Shown piece by piece: positions 27,602 to 35,454 of a stretch of 64,000 bases of DNA. Within the stretch, counting starts at the first letter, position 1; each line of letters starts with the position of its first letter. The position numbers and the translations under genes are program-made. The stretch comes from Terracoccus sp. 273MFTsu3.1 (GTDB lineage: Bacteria > Actinomycetota > Actinomycetes > Actinomycetales > Dermatophilaceae), in NCBI RefSeq assembly GCF_000383675.1, contig NZ_KB911824.1:62001-126000 (forward strand). The letters are read 5' to 3'. The notes beneath the pieces are model-generated. The model was not told the DNA's origin and searched no databases. It saw only the letters and a program-made list of their open reading frames with translations.

Positions 27602-28471
27602 TTGCAGCAGCGAACCATCGGATCGAGGAAGGTCAGCGCGATCGGTCTCGGCGGCATGCCGATGTCCATCGAGGGGCGGCCCGACGAGGACCGCTCGGTC
27701 CGGACCATCCACGCCGCGCTCGACGCCGGCGTGACCCTCATCGACACGGCCGACGCCTACCACCGTGACGCCGGCGAGGTGGGCCACAACGAGTCCCTCA
27801 TCGCCAAGGCGCTCTCGTCGTGGTCCGGCAGTGCGGCCGAGGTCCTCGTCGCCACGAAGGGCGGGCACCTGCGCCCCGGGGACGGGTCATGGACCCTGAA
27901 CGGTCGGCCGGACCACCTCAAGGAGGCCGCCAAGGCCTCGCTCCAGAGGCTCGGCGGCGACGCCATCGGGCTCTACCAGTTCCACCGGCCCGACCCCGAC
28001 GTGCCGTACGCCGAGTCCGTCGGTGCGCTCGTCGACCTGCTCGACGAGGGCGTCATCGAGATGGCCGGCATCTCCAACGCCGACCCCGCCCAGATCCGCG
28101 AGGCGCAGGAGGTGCTCGGGGACCGGCTCGTGTCGGTGCAGAACCAGTTCTCGCCCGCCTTCCGCAGCAGCCGGTCGGAGCTCGACCTGTGCGCCGAGCT
28201 CGGCATCGCCTTCCTGCCGTGGAGCCCGCTCGGCGGCATCAGCAGGGCGGGTGACCTCGGGAACCGGCACGACGCGTTCGCGGAGGTGGCGAAGGCCCAC
28301 GACGTGAGCCCGCAGCGCGTGGCCCTCGCGTGGGAGCTGGCGCTCGCGCCGACCGTCGTGCCCATCCCGGGCGCCTCCCGGCCGGAGAGCATCGAGGACT
28401 CCGTGCAGGCCGTCGACCTCGAGCTGTCGGCCGACGAGGTCGAGCGACTCTCGGCCGAGACGCTCGACTGA
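27602..28471 (+). CDS. Aldo/keto reductase
   Basis: This is a 289-residue NADPH-dependent aldo/keto reductase. The active-site pattern is visible: IDTADAYHR (Asp and Tyr), VATKGGHLR (Lys) and YQFHRPDP (His). The C-terminal cofactor segment is VVPIPGASRPESIEDS. The start is most likely TTG at 27602, because a perfect AAGGAGG lies five bases upstream (27590-27596); the frame extends to 27527 without any ribosome site. It interrupts the conserved MBL-rph order seen in mycobacteria. The substrate is unknown. Confidence 0.87.
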   Translation: MQQRTIGSRKVSAIGLGGMPMSIEGRPDEDRSVRTIHAALDAGVTLIDTADAYHRDAGEVGHNESLIAKALSSWSGSAAEVLVATKGGHLRPGDGSWTLNGRPDHLKEAAKASLQRLGGDAIGLYQFHRPDPDVPYAESVGALVDLLDEGVIEMAGISNADPAQIREAQEVLGDRLVSVQNQFSPAFRSSRSELDLCAELGIAFLPWSPLGGISRAGDLGNRHDAFAEVAKAHDVSPQRVALAWELALAPTVVPIPGASRPESIEDSVQAVDLELSADEVERLSAETLD

Positions 28472-28569
28472 TCAGCCCGTCAGCACGTCGCGGGGACGGG
28501 TCCTTACGGTTCACGAACGAGCCGTGCGGGCCCGTCCCCGCACCCGCGATTGAGGCCTAGCGTGGAGTC

Positions 28570-29328
28570 ATGGCTAGCCTCGTGGGCATGACTGACCGAC
28601 ATGACGGCCGTGCCCCCGACCAGACCCGTGAGGTGCGGATCACCCGCAACTGGCTCGACCACGCGGAGGGCAGTGTCCTCGTCGAGTTCGGGCGCACGCG
28701 CGTGCTGTGCGCGGCGTCCTTCACGGAGGGCGTCCCGCGCTGGCTCAAGGGCAAGGGCACCGGCTGGGTCACCGCCGAGTACGCCATGCTGCCCCGCGCC
28801 ACCAACACCCGTTCCGACCGCGAGAGCGTCAAGGGCCGCATCGGCGGCCGCACCCACGAGATCAGCCGTCTCATCGGGCGCAGCCTGCGTGCTGTCATCG
28901 ACACCAAGGCCCTGGGCGAGAACACCATCGTCCTCGACTGCGACGTCCTGCAGGCCGACGGCGGCACTCGCACCGCCGCCATCACCGGCGCGTACGTGGC
29001 CCTGGCCGACGCCGTCGAGCACGCCCGCTCCCAGGGCCTCATCGGCAAGAAGGCCCAGCCGCTGACCGGCTCGGTCGCCGCCGTGTCCGTCGGCATCGTC
29101 GAGGGCCGAGCGGTCCTCGACCTCGACTACCCCGAAGACTCGACGGCCGAGACCGACATGAACGTCGTCATGACCGGCGACGGCCGGTTCATCGAGGTCC
29201 AGGGCACCGCCGAGGGTGCGCCCTTCGACCGTGACCTGCTCGGCCAGCTGCTCGATCTCGCGACGAGGGGCTGCGCCGACCTCACCGACCGGCAGCACGC
29301 CGCCTTGGCCGGGGAGGTCGCCCCGTGA
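28570..29328 (+). CDS. rph: Ribonuclease PH
   Basis: This is a 252-residue phosphorolytic 3'-5' exoribonuclease that trims tRNA precursors. The family signature blocks are [74 protein letters not shown] and [20 protein letters not shown]. The ATG at 28570 has GGAG just upstream; a second ATG at 28588 would give the more usual N-terminus. It overlaps rdgB by 4 bp (GTGA). Confidence 0.95.
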   Translation: MASLVGMTDRHDGRAPDQTREVRITRNWLDHAEGSVLVEFGRTRVLCAASFTEGVPRWLKGKGTGWVTAEYAMLPRATNTRSDRESVKGRIGGRTHEISRLIGRSLRAVIDTKALGENTIVLDCDVLQADGGTRTAAITGAYVALADAVEHARSQGLIGKKAQPLTGSVAAVSVGIVEGRAVLDLDYPEDSTAETDMNVVMTGDGRFIEVQGTAEGAPFDRDLLGQLLDLATRGCADLTDRQHAALAGEVAP

Positions 29329-29945
29329 CGCAGGTCGTCCTCGCCACGCGCAACGCCCACAAGGTCGAGGAGCTGCGCGAGATCCTCGCCGACGTCAGCG
29401 CCGACCTCGGGCTCGAGATCGTCGGTCTCGACGGCTTCCCCGACGCGCCGGACGTCGTCGAGGACGGCGTCACCTTCGAGCAGAACGCCATCCTCAAGGC
29501 CGCGTCCGCCGCCCACGTGACGGGCCTGCCCGCCCTGGCCGACGACTCGGGGCTGGCCGTCGACGTGCTCGGCGGCTCACCCGGCATCTTCAGCGCCCGC
29601 TGGTCCGGTGGGCGCGGAGACCGCGCCAACCTCGAGCTGCTCCTCGCACAGCTCGGGGACGTCCGGGACGAGCACCGCGCCGCAGCCTTCGTCTGCGCCG
29701 CCGCCCTCGTGCTGCCGGACGGTCGCTCGGCCGCGGAGCTCGGTCGCTTCCCCGGCACCGTCGGACGCGAGCCGAGAGGCACCAACGGCTTCGGCTACGA
29801 CCCGATCTTCCTGCCATCCGACCAGCCGGACGGCAACGAACGCACACTGGCGGAGTACGACGCCGACGAGAAGAACCACGTCTCGCACCGGGCGCTCGCC
29901 TTCCGTGCACTCGTGCCACACCTGAAGGAGCACCTGAGGCCATGA
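29325..29945 (+). CDS. rdgB: RdgB/HAM1 NTP pyrophosphatase (dITP/XTP)
   Basis: This is a 206-residue house-cleaning enzyme that hydrolyses dITP and XTP to monophosphates. It opens [18 protein letters not shown] (SxN/TRNxHK motif) and contains [21 protein letters not shown] (catalytic Asp), SARWSG and [13 protein letters not shown], ending with [14 protein letters not shown]. The GTG at 29325 overlaps rph (GTGA). The 3' end overlaps the next gene by 4 bp (ATGA), forming a tightly coupled three-gene unit. Confidence 0.95.
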   Translation: MTQVVLATRNAHKVEELREILADVSADLGLEIVGLDGFPDAPDVVEDGVTFEQNAILKAASAAHVTGLPALADDSGLAVDVLGGSPGIFSARWSGGRGDRANLELLLAQLGDVRDEHRAAAFVCAAALVLPDGRSAAELGRFPGTVGREPRGTNGFGYDPIFLPSDQPDGNERTLAEYDADEKNHVSHRALAFRALVPHLKEHLRP

Positions 29946-31507
29946 CCACCACCAGCCCGGCAACCCGTCCCGAGACCGCCCCACAGCAGCCGGCCCGTCC
30001 GCTGTGGTGGGGCGCCGTCGACGGGCTGGTGGCCGGGCTGCTCACGGTCGGGCTCGCGACGCTGGCCGCGGCGCTGCTCACGGCCGTCGGCCAGTCCTCG
30101 GGCCAGCCGGCCCCGATCGCGGCGGTCAGCGGCGCCTTCATCGACCGGACTCCGCCGTGGCTCAAGGACTTCGCCATCGCGACCTTCGGCACCAACGACA
30201 AGCGGGCCCTGCTCGTCGGCACCGTCGTCGTGCTCGCCCTCGCCTGCGCCGCGGTCGGCGTGCTCGCGAGCCGCCACCTCGTCGCGGGCCTCGTCGTCTT
30301 CGCCGTCCTCGGCGTCATCGGTGCGGCCGCGGTGCTCACGCGTCCGGGCGCCGGCCCCGCGGACGTCCTGCCGACGATCCTCGGCACCGCAGCCGGCATC
30401 TGGTTCCTCAGCCGCGCCTCCGCCCCCTCGGCCGGCGCGGCGGGCGCTGCGGGTCCCGGCCGACGCTGGGTCATCGGGGGAGCGGTCGGTGCCGTCGCGG
30501 CCTACGCCGGCAGCTACCTCGGCGGCGACTCCGCAGCCGCCACGGTCTCGCGTGACGCGCTCAAGAGCACACCGCTCAAGGGCACGAAGCTCGCCATCCC
30601 CGCCGGAGCCGACCTCAAGGTGCCGGGGCTGACGCCGTACATCGTCCCGAACGCCGACTTCTACCGCATCGACACGGCGATCGTCGTGCCCCGCATCGAC
30701 GCCAACGACTGGAAGCTCAGGGTCACCGGCATGGTCGACCGCGAGGTCGAGATCGACTGGAAGACGTTGCAGGGCAAGCAGATGCAGGAGGCCCTCGTCA
30801 CCCTGACGTGCGTCTCCAACGAGGTCGGGGGCGACCTCATCGGCAACGCCGTCTGGACCGGCTGGCCCGTGCGCGAGCTCCTCGCGATGGCCGGCCCCAA
30901 GGCCGGTGCCGACATGGTGCTCCAGACGAGCATCGACGGCTTCACCGCCTCGACCCCGCTCGGTGCGCTCACCGACGACCGCAACGCCCTGCTCGCGATC
31001 CGGATGAACGGAGAGCCGCTGCCCTTCGAGCACGGCTTCCCCGTGCGTGTCGTCGTGCCGGGTCTCTACGGCTTCGTTTCGGCGACGAAGTGGGTCACCG
31101 AGCTCAAGGTGACGACGTATGCCGCTGACGTGGCCTACTGGACGCCGCGAGGCTGGTCGGCGACCGGACCGATCAAGACGGCGTCGCGCATCGACGTCCC
31201 CCAGGCCGGGGCGAGCGTCAAGGCCGGCACCGTCGCCGTCGCCGGGGTCGCGTGGGCGCAGCACACCGGCATCTCCAAGGTGGAGGTCCAGGTCGACCAG
31301 CAGCCGTGGACCGCGGCTCGCCTCGCCGCCGACGCGAGCATCGACACGTGGCGTCAGTGGGTCTACGAGTGGGAGGCGACGCCGGGTAGCCACGACATCC
31401 GCGTGCGCGCCTACGACGCCAAGGGGCAGGTGCAGTCGCCGCTCGAGGCGCCGCCCGCCCCCGACGGGGCCACGGGCATCCACGTCGTCAACGTCAGGGT
31501 GGAGTGA
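29942..31507 (+). CDS. Membrane-anchored molybdopterin-dependent (sulfite oxidase-like) oxidoreductase
   Basis: This is a 521-residue protein with an N-terminal membrane part of about five helices (residues 22-195) and a sulfite-oxidase-type molybdopterin domain. The Mo-ligating cysteine is in ALVTLTCVSNEVGG, within the domain that begins YRIDTAIVVPRIDANDWKL. It ends with a Mo-co dimerisation/Ig-like domain (GVAWAQHTGISKVEVQVD and a WRQWVYEWEA stretch). No Tat RR motif is seen, so how the domain crosses the membrane is unclear. The ATG overlaps the rdgB stop. The substrate is unknown; many actinobacterial homologues are only annotated as molybdopterin-dependent oxidoreductases. Confidence 0.85.
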   Translation: MTTTSPATRPETAPQQPARPLWWGAVDGLVAGLLTVGLATLAAALLTAVGQSSGQPAPIAAVSGAFIDRTPPWLKDFAIATFGTNDKRALLVGTVVVLALACAAVGVLASRHLVAGLVVFAVLGVIGAAAVLTRPGAGPADVLPTILGTAAGIWFLSRASAPSAGAAGAAGPGRRWVIGGAVGAVAAYAGSYLGGDSAAATVSRDALKSTPLKGTKLAIPAGADLKVPGLTPYIVPNADFYRIDTAIVVPRIDANDWKLRVTGMVDREVEIDWKTLQGKQMQEALVTLTCVSNEVGGDLIGNAVWTGWPVRELLAMAGPKAGADMVLQTSIDGFTASTPLGALTDDRNALLAIRMNGEPLPFEHGFPVRVVVPGLYGFVSATKWVTELKVTTYAADVAYWTPRGWSATGPIKTASRIDVPQAGASVKAGTVAVAGVAWAQHTGISKVEVQVDQQPWTAARLAADASIDTWRQWVYEWEATPGSHDIRVRAYDAKGQVQSPLEAPPAPDGATGIHVVNVRVE

Positions 31508-31901
31508 CGCCGGACGTCCCCGAGCCGACGACGGCGTCGGCCTCGATCTCGACGAGCAGGTCGGGCTCGATGAGGGCGGTCACCTGGACCATCGTCGAGG
31601 CCGGCCGTACGTCGGCGAAGACCTCGCCGTGTGCGCGACCCACCGCCTCCCAGTCACGGATGTCGGTGACGAACATCCGGGTCCGCACGACGTCCGCGGG
31701 CGAGGCTCCGCACTCCGCGAGGGCCTCGACGACGATCTCGAGCGCGACCTTGGCCTGGGTGTAGGCGTCGCCGGGTGCGACGACCCGGCCCTCGCGGATC
31801 GCCGTGGTCCCTGCCACGTGCACGGTGTCCCCGATGCGGACGGCCCGCGAGTAGCCGACGACGCTCTCCCACGGACCGCCCGTGCCGATGTTGCGCCTCA
31901 T
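31494..31901 (-). CDS. RidA/YjgF family protein
   Basis: This is a 135-residue member of the Rid superfamily, which hydrolyses reactive enamine/imine intermediates. It has SRAVRIGDTVHVAGTTA at the N-terminus, QAKVALEIVVEALAECGA in the middle, and VVRTRMFVTDIRDWEAVGRA. In the terminal segment PDLLVEIEADAVV replaces the usual IEV. The key arginine (RTRMFV) is present, so deaminase activity is plausible. The last 14 bp overlap the convergent oxidoreductase gene. The ATG is at 31901. Confidence 0.88.
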   Translation of the reverse strand: MRRNIGTGGPWESVVGYSRAVRIGDTVHVAGTTAIREGRVVAPGDAYTQAKVALEIVVEALAECGASPADVVRTRMFVTDIRDWEAVGRAHGEVFADVRPASTMVQVTALIEPDLLVEIEADAVVGSGTSGVTPP

Positions 31902-32122
31902 GAGCGCAGGCTAGTCCTGACCGGTGAGCGGGCGGGCGGGCTCGACAGCGACGCGGCCGGCAGGAGGAACCAGTGCCGGGCAACGCAGAGCACCCGCGCG
32001 TGCTCGACGGGCCCGTCGGTGCTCTCCAGCACCGCGCGTTCCGTCACCTCGGCGAGGGCTCCGCACTCCGGGCACGTCGTCGTGTCGAGCGCGGCCCCGA
32101 CCGATGCGTTGGTCCTGTCCAT
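31898..32122 (-). CDS. Small CxxC protein, unknown function
   Basis: This is a 74-residue protein. It has a CPEC zinc-ribbon-like pair near residues 16-19 and a further cysteine in VLCVARHWFLLP, so a small metal site is possible. The ATG at 32122 follows GAGGAGG at good spacing, the main reason for calling it. It overlaps the RidA start by 4 bp, so the two are coupled. No family is recognised. Confidence 0.65.
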   Translation of the reverse strand: MDRTNASVGAALDTTTCPECGALAEVTERAVLESTDGPVEHARVLCVARHWFLLPAASLSSPPARSPVRTSLRS

Positions 32123-32222
32123 GACGCACCTCCTCGTCCGTGGGTCATGGGAGACGGAGGCGGGACGGCGGCTCCTGATACCCGACCGCCGCCAACTACA
32201 GTGGGGGCCGCGCATCGCGCGA

Positions 32223-32306
32223 GCGGACGTGGTGGAACTGGTAGACACGCAGGATTTAGGTTCCTGTGCCCTAGGTGTGCGGGTTCGAGTCCCGCCGTCC
32301 GCACCA
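32223..32306 (+). tRNA. tRNA-Leu (anticodon TAG)
   Basis: The acceptor stem GCGGACG/CGTCCGC, anticodon arm CAGGA-TTTAGGT-TCCTG with anticodon TAG, a class II long variable arm and T arm GCGGGTTCGAGTCCCGC are all present. The gene is 84 nt with CCA encoded. It reads CTA/CTG-type leucine codons. Confidence 0.95.
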
Positions 32307-32371
32307 GCCGGACCGACCTCGCGTCCGGAACGGGTACGAGCCCGGCAGACATGACGACGAAGGAGCAGATC

Positions 32372-32845
32372 GTGACCACACGACTCGAGCCCGGCCAGCA
32401 GGCGCCTGCCTTCAGCCTCATCGACGACACCGGCCAGACCGTCAGCCTCGCCGACTTCGCGGGCCGCAAGGTCATCGTCTACTTCTACCCGGCCGCCATG
32501 ACGCCGGGCTGCACCAAGCAGGCCTGCGACTTCTCCGAGTCGCTCGACTCGCTCAAGAAGGACGGCTACGACGTCGTCGGCATCTCCAAGGACAAGCCGG
32601 CGAAGCTCGCGCAGTTCCGCGAGCGCGACCACCTCACCATCCCGCTGCTCAGCGACGAGGACCTCGCGGTCCACACGGCATACGGCGCCTGGGGTGAGAA
32701 GAAGCTCTACGGCAAGACCGTCGAGGGCGTCATCCGGTCGACCTTCGTCGTCGACGAGGAGGGCAAGGTCAGCCACGCGTTCTACAACGTCAAGGCGACC
32801 GGCCACGTGGCCAAGCTCCGTCGCGACCTCGGCATCGCCGACTAG
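32372..32845 (+). CDS. bcp: Thioredoxin-dependent peroxiredoxin (Bcp/PrxQ)
   Basis: This is a 157-residue peroxiredoxin that reduces hydroperoxides using thioredoxin. The peroxidatic cysteine is in AAMTPGCTKQACDF, with the CxxxxC spacing of the alpha-PrxQ class and a resolving cysteine five residues later. The catalytic Thr and Arg are in MTPGC and VIRSTFVVD. The start is GTG at 32372, six bases after AAGGAG; an ATG at 32351 is upstream of that site. It follows tRNA-Leu, and DUF3618 follows it. Confidence 0.93.
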   Translation: MTTRLEPGQQAPAFSLIDDTGQTVSLADFAGRKVIVYFYPAAMTPGCTKQACDFSESLDSLKKDGYDVVGISKDKPAKLAQFRERDHLTIPLLSDEDLAVHTAYGAWGEKKLYGKTVEGVIRSTFVVDEEGKVSHAFYNVKATGHVAKLRRDLGIAD

Positions 32846-32875
32846 AGTCGCAACCGTCCCCCGAAAGGAAGCCAG

Positions 32876-33127
32876 ATGAGCGACACCGCACGGATCGAGC
32901 AGGACATCCAGGCCGCCCGCGCGCGCCTCGAGGGCACCGTCAACGAGCTGGCCTACCGGGCCCAGCCGCAGGTCATCGCCCAGCGTCAGGTGCAGGGCCT
33001 CAGGCTGCGTCTCGCCGCGGCCACCCACACCGAGGACGGGGAGCTGCGCATCGAGCGCATCGGCGCCGTCGTGGCGGCAGCCGTCGTCGTGGTGGTCGCC
33101 GTCGGCTTCCTGCGTCGCCGTCGCTGA
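32876..33127 (+). CDS. DUF3618 family membrane-anchored protein
   Basis: This is an 83-residue protein. A helical N-terminus (RIEQDIQAARARLEGTVNEL) has the DUF3618 signature, and a C-terminal transmembrane segment (AVVAAAVVVVVAVGFL) ends in RRRR. The topology is probably N-in with a single anchor. The ATG at 32876 follows AAAGGAAG. It is commonly found near phage-holin-like DUF1469 genes in actinobacteria, which are absent here. Function is unknown. Confidence 0.85.
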   Translation: MSDTARIEQDIQAARARLEGTVNELAYRAQPQVIAQRQVQGLRLRLAAATHTEDGELRIERIGAVVAAAVVVVVAVGFLRRRR

Positions 33128-33149
33128 GCCGACCGGCGCACCCACTCCC

Positions 33150-33671
33150 GTGGCCAAGAAGGATGCTGTCGCCGCGGCGGCCCGACTGCCCGTCCGGATG
33201 CTGCACGACCGCGTCCTCGTCTCCCTCGAGAACGAGGGTGAGCGACGCTCCGGCGGCGGCATCCTCATCCCCGCGACCGCGTCGGTGGGCAAGCGCCTCG
33301 CGTGGGGCGAGGTCGTCGCCACCGGCGCCAACGTGCGCCAGGTCGAGCTGGGCGACCGTGTCCTCTTCGATCCGGAGGACCGCGGCGAGGTCGAGCTGCA
33401 CGGCAAGGACTACGTCCTGCTCCGCGAGCGCGACCTGCACGCCGTCGCGGCGCGTCGCGTCGAGGACGGCCAGACCGGCCTCTACCTCTCGCCCCGGCGG
33501 TCGGCTGTGGGTCGGGCGTCGGCCGGGCGTCAGTCGGGGCGCAGCCCGAGCTTGCGCAGCAGCCCCGGACCGGGCCACACCGGCTTGCTCGGCAGCGGCC
33601 ACTTCTTCGGGTCCTTCTGGTTGAGCATGGCGTACTTGTCGAAGCAGACCTGCTGCGACACCGGCCCGTAG
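33150..33671 (+). CDS. GroES-like co-chaperonin protein with C-terminal extension
   Basis: This is a 173-residue reading frame. Residues 12-112 are a Cpn10/GroES domain (LPVRMLHDRVLVSLENEGER, GGGILIPATASVGKRLAWGE, VELGDRVLFDPEDRGEVEL, KDYVLLRERDLHAV). Relatives of this paralog generally end at QTGLYL, but here the frame continues for about 60 residues of low-quality, Arg/Ser/Gly-rich sequence. That extension overlaps the convergent CHAP-like gene by 142 bp. It is probably a divergent paralog, not the main groES partner. It starts with GTG at 33150. Confidence 0.78.
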   Translation: MAKKDAVAAAARLPVRMLHDRVLVSLENEGERRSGGGILIPATASVGKRLAWGEVVATGANVRQVELGDRVLFDPEDRGEVELHGKDYVLLRERDLHAVAARRVEDGQTGLYLSPRRSAVGRASAGRQSGRSPSLRSSPGPGHTGLLGSGHFFGSFWLSMAYLSKQTCCDTGP

Positions 33672-34336
33672 AGGTCTGAGGCCTCGCTCATCCACGCCTT
33701 CTGGTGCGAGGCGCGGTAGTCGGCGGGCATCGAGTCCCACAGCGCCTTGTTGAACCGTCGGACCGAGGGGTTGCGCTTGCCCGGTCGGATCGCCTCGTCG
33801 TCGACGGCACCGCCGCCACCGGCCAGCGCGGTCTGGCCCGCGCCGATCCCGGGGATCGCGGTGCCCGCGAAGTCGGCCGACCAGCCTCGGTAGGTGATGC
33901 CCCAGGCCTTCGTGATCACGTCGATGTCGACCTCGCCGACCTTGCCCTTGGCGGGCCAGTCCGTCGAACGGACCCGGCCCCCGCCGACGGACAGGGCGAT
34001 GTGGCCGTGCTTGCCGCCGGCCCAGTAGACGGGGGCGCCCGCTGGGGCGTCCGTGCCGCTGCGGCGCTGTGCCGCGCGTGCCCAGGCGGCGTTGGCGTCG
34101 GCCAGCCCGAACGTGTGAGGAGCGGCGATGCAGTTCCACACGAAGTTGCAGCACATCCCGACGGGCAGGTAGGTCGTGAAGGCGCGCGCCTTGCTGACGC
34201 TCGCTCCCGGACCGCGCACCGTGACGTCGCGGTCGCCCCCGCCCGGGGGTGGGGGCTCCTCGACCCACGGCAGGTCCGGCGTGACCTCCCGCTCGCCCTG
34301 GTCGCCTCGGTCCAGCTCGTCGTCCCAGCCGCTCAT
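33530..34336 (-). CDS. CHAP/NlpC-like peptidase domain protein
   Basis: This is a 268-residue protein with an acidic, Pro/Gly-rich N-terminus (residues 1-45) and a domain whose cysteine (VGMCCNFVWNCIAAP) and histidine (GGKHGHIALSVGGG) fit a papain-like CHAP or NlpC/P60 fold, as in phage lysins and bacterial wall hydrolases. The C-terminal region carries PADYRASHQKAWMSEASDLY. No signal peptide is seen, which is odd for a wall enzyme. I chose the ATG at 34336, with GGGGAGA upstream. Function is tentative. Confidence 0.62.
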   Translation of the reverse strand: MSGWDDELDRGDQGEREVTPDLPWVEEPPPPGGGDRDVTVRGPGASVSKARAFTTYLPVGMCCNFVWNCIAAPHTFGLADANAAWARAAQRRSGTDAPAGAPVYWAGGKHGHIALSVGGGRVRSTDWPAKGKVGEVDIDVITKAWGITYRGWSADFAGTAIPGIGAGQTALAGGGGAVDDEAIRPGKRNPSVRRFNKALWDSMPADYRASHQKAWMSEASDLYGPVSQQVCFDKYAMLNQKDPKKWPLPSKPVWPGPGLLRKLGLRPD

Positions 34337-34449
34337 CGCATCTCCCCTCGAGCCGGCGACGCGGTCACCCGCGCCCCGGGTGGTACCTCCATCGTCCAAG
34401 GGAGGCGCGGCGCTGTCAGCCTGATACGCGAATCGACGGGGACAAGGGG

Positions 34450-34485
34450 AAGACCCCCGTCCGGATCGCTCCGAACGGGGGTCTT
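34450..34485 (-). terminator. Terminator after tRNA-Lys
   Basis: AAGACCCCCGTCCGGA (34450-34465) pairs with TCCGAACGGGGGTCTT (34470-34485) around a TCGC loop with one mismatch. It lies 4 bp beyond the 3' end of tRNA-Lys on the minus strand. Confidence 0.82.
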
Positions 34486-34489
34486 GAAG

Positions 34490-34562
34490 TGCGCCGCCAG
34501 GGACTCGAACCCCGAACCCAGTGATTAAGAGTCACTTGCTCTGCCAATTGAGCTAGCGGCGC
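34490..34562 (-). tRNA. tRNA-Lys (anticodon CTT)
   Basis: Read on the minus strand: acceptor GCGCCGC/GCGGCGC, D arm AGCTCAATTGGCAGAGC, anticodon arm AGTGA-CTCTTAA-TCACT with CTT, and T arm CGGGGTTCGAGTCCCTG. It is 73 nt with discriminator A; CCA is not encoded. Confidence 0.95.
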
Positions 34563-34684
34563 AACGAGGGGAAACGTTAGCAGCCGTCCCGTGCCGGGAC
34601 AAAATCGGCCTGGGGTGTCCCGAGCTGCCCGTCAGGACCCTCGCAGGGCCCGGGCGACCCGGTGCTGCGGGCGGATTCGCGTGA

Positions 34685-34789
34685 CTACGGGGTCGCGCTC
34701 GCCGTCGAGATGAGTGACAGCGCGAGGCTGACGACGATGACGCCGATGATGACACCGACCGTGATCCGCTGGGCCTTCTTGTTCCCCAT
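34685..34789 (-). CDS. Single-helix microprotein (Prli42-like pattern)
   Basis: This is a 34-residue protein: MGNKKAQRITVGVIIGVIVV followed by SLALSLISTASATP. It has a basic N-terminus with NKK and one transmembrane helix. The pattern MxNKKxxRI plus a helix with a central Ser resembles the firmicute stressosome anchor Prli42, but the match is short. Start codons at 34789 and 34795 are both possible, with a GGGG run upstream. It is too small for confident family assignment. Confidence 0.55.
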   Translation of the reverse strand: MGNKKAQRITVGVIIGVIVVSLALSLISTASATP

Positions 34790-34990
34790 GAGCATGACCC
34801 CATTGTGCGGTATGCCGCCGAGGGGCCGGTGCGTCGCCACGGGCGTACGCTGAGGTCGAGACAGGGTCACCCGGTCAGGGTGCCCGTCGGCAGCAGAGGA
34901 CCCGACCCTTGCGCGGCGTCGGTCCTCCAGGGCAGGAAGTGACGAGCGAGCCGCGGTCACCCACCTCGCCATGCTCCCGGAGGAGCCACC

Positions 34991-35419
34991 GTGAACGCCA
35001 TGCCCCTGTCCCCGCCCAGCGCCCCCTCCCAGCCGGAGGCCCTCGCCGCCGGGCCGCCCCTGGACCTCACGAGTCGCCTCGCCCTGTCGCCCCGTCCGGG
35101 GGTGAGCGCCTCCGACGGCGTGTGGTGGCCGAGGTCGGGCGACCTACGCGTCGAGGTGCCCCTGCTCGACGTCGCCGTCCACGACCGCACTCGCGCTCGG
35201 ATCGCCCGGTTCGGCTACGAGCGTGCCGGGTGGGAGGACGGGCCTCGCACGGTGCGCAGCCCGATCGGGATCACGCACCTCGGCTGGTTCGAGCACAGTC
35301 GCTTCCCCGACCACGTCCTGCTGTCCCTCAGCAACTACGGACGGCTCGTGCTCACGGTCCTGCCGCCCGACACCGATGACGAGACCGCCCGCTCGGCGCT
35401 GGCGACGGCAGGGCAGTAG
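34991..35419 (+). CDS. DUF5994 family protein
   Basis: This is a 142-residue actinobacterial protein of unknown function. Typical wording is SRLALSPRPGVSASDGVWWPRSGDL near residue 30 and IGITHLGWFEHSRFPDHVLL near 90, then LVLTVLPPDTD. The start is GTG at 34991, directly after AGGAGCCACC. No membrane segment or signal is seen. It is flanked by the microprotein (divergent) and the GCS2 ligase (convergent). Confidence 0.8.
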   Translation: MNAMPLSPPSAPSQPEALAAGPPLDLTSRLALSPRPGVSASDGVWWPRSGDLRVEVPLLDVAVHDRTRARIARFGYERAGWEDGPRTVRSPIGITHLGWFEHSRFPDHVLLSLSNYGRLVLTVLPPDTDDETARSALATAGQ

Positions 35420-35454
35420 CGGGCGCGGGCGCCATCCCGGCGGTCCGCAGGACG

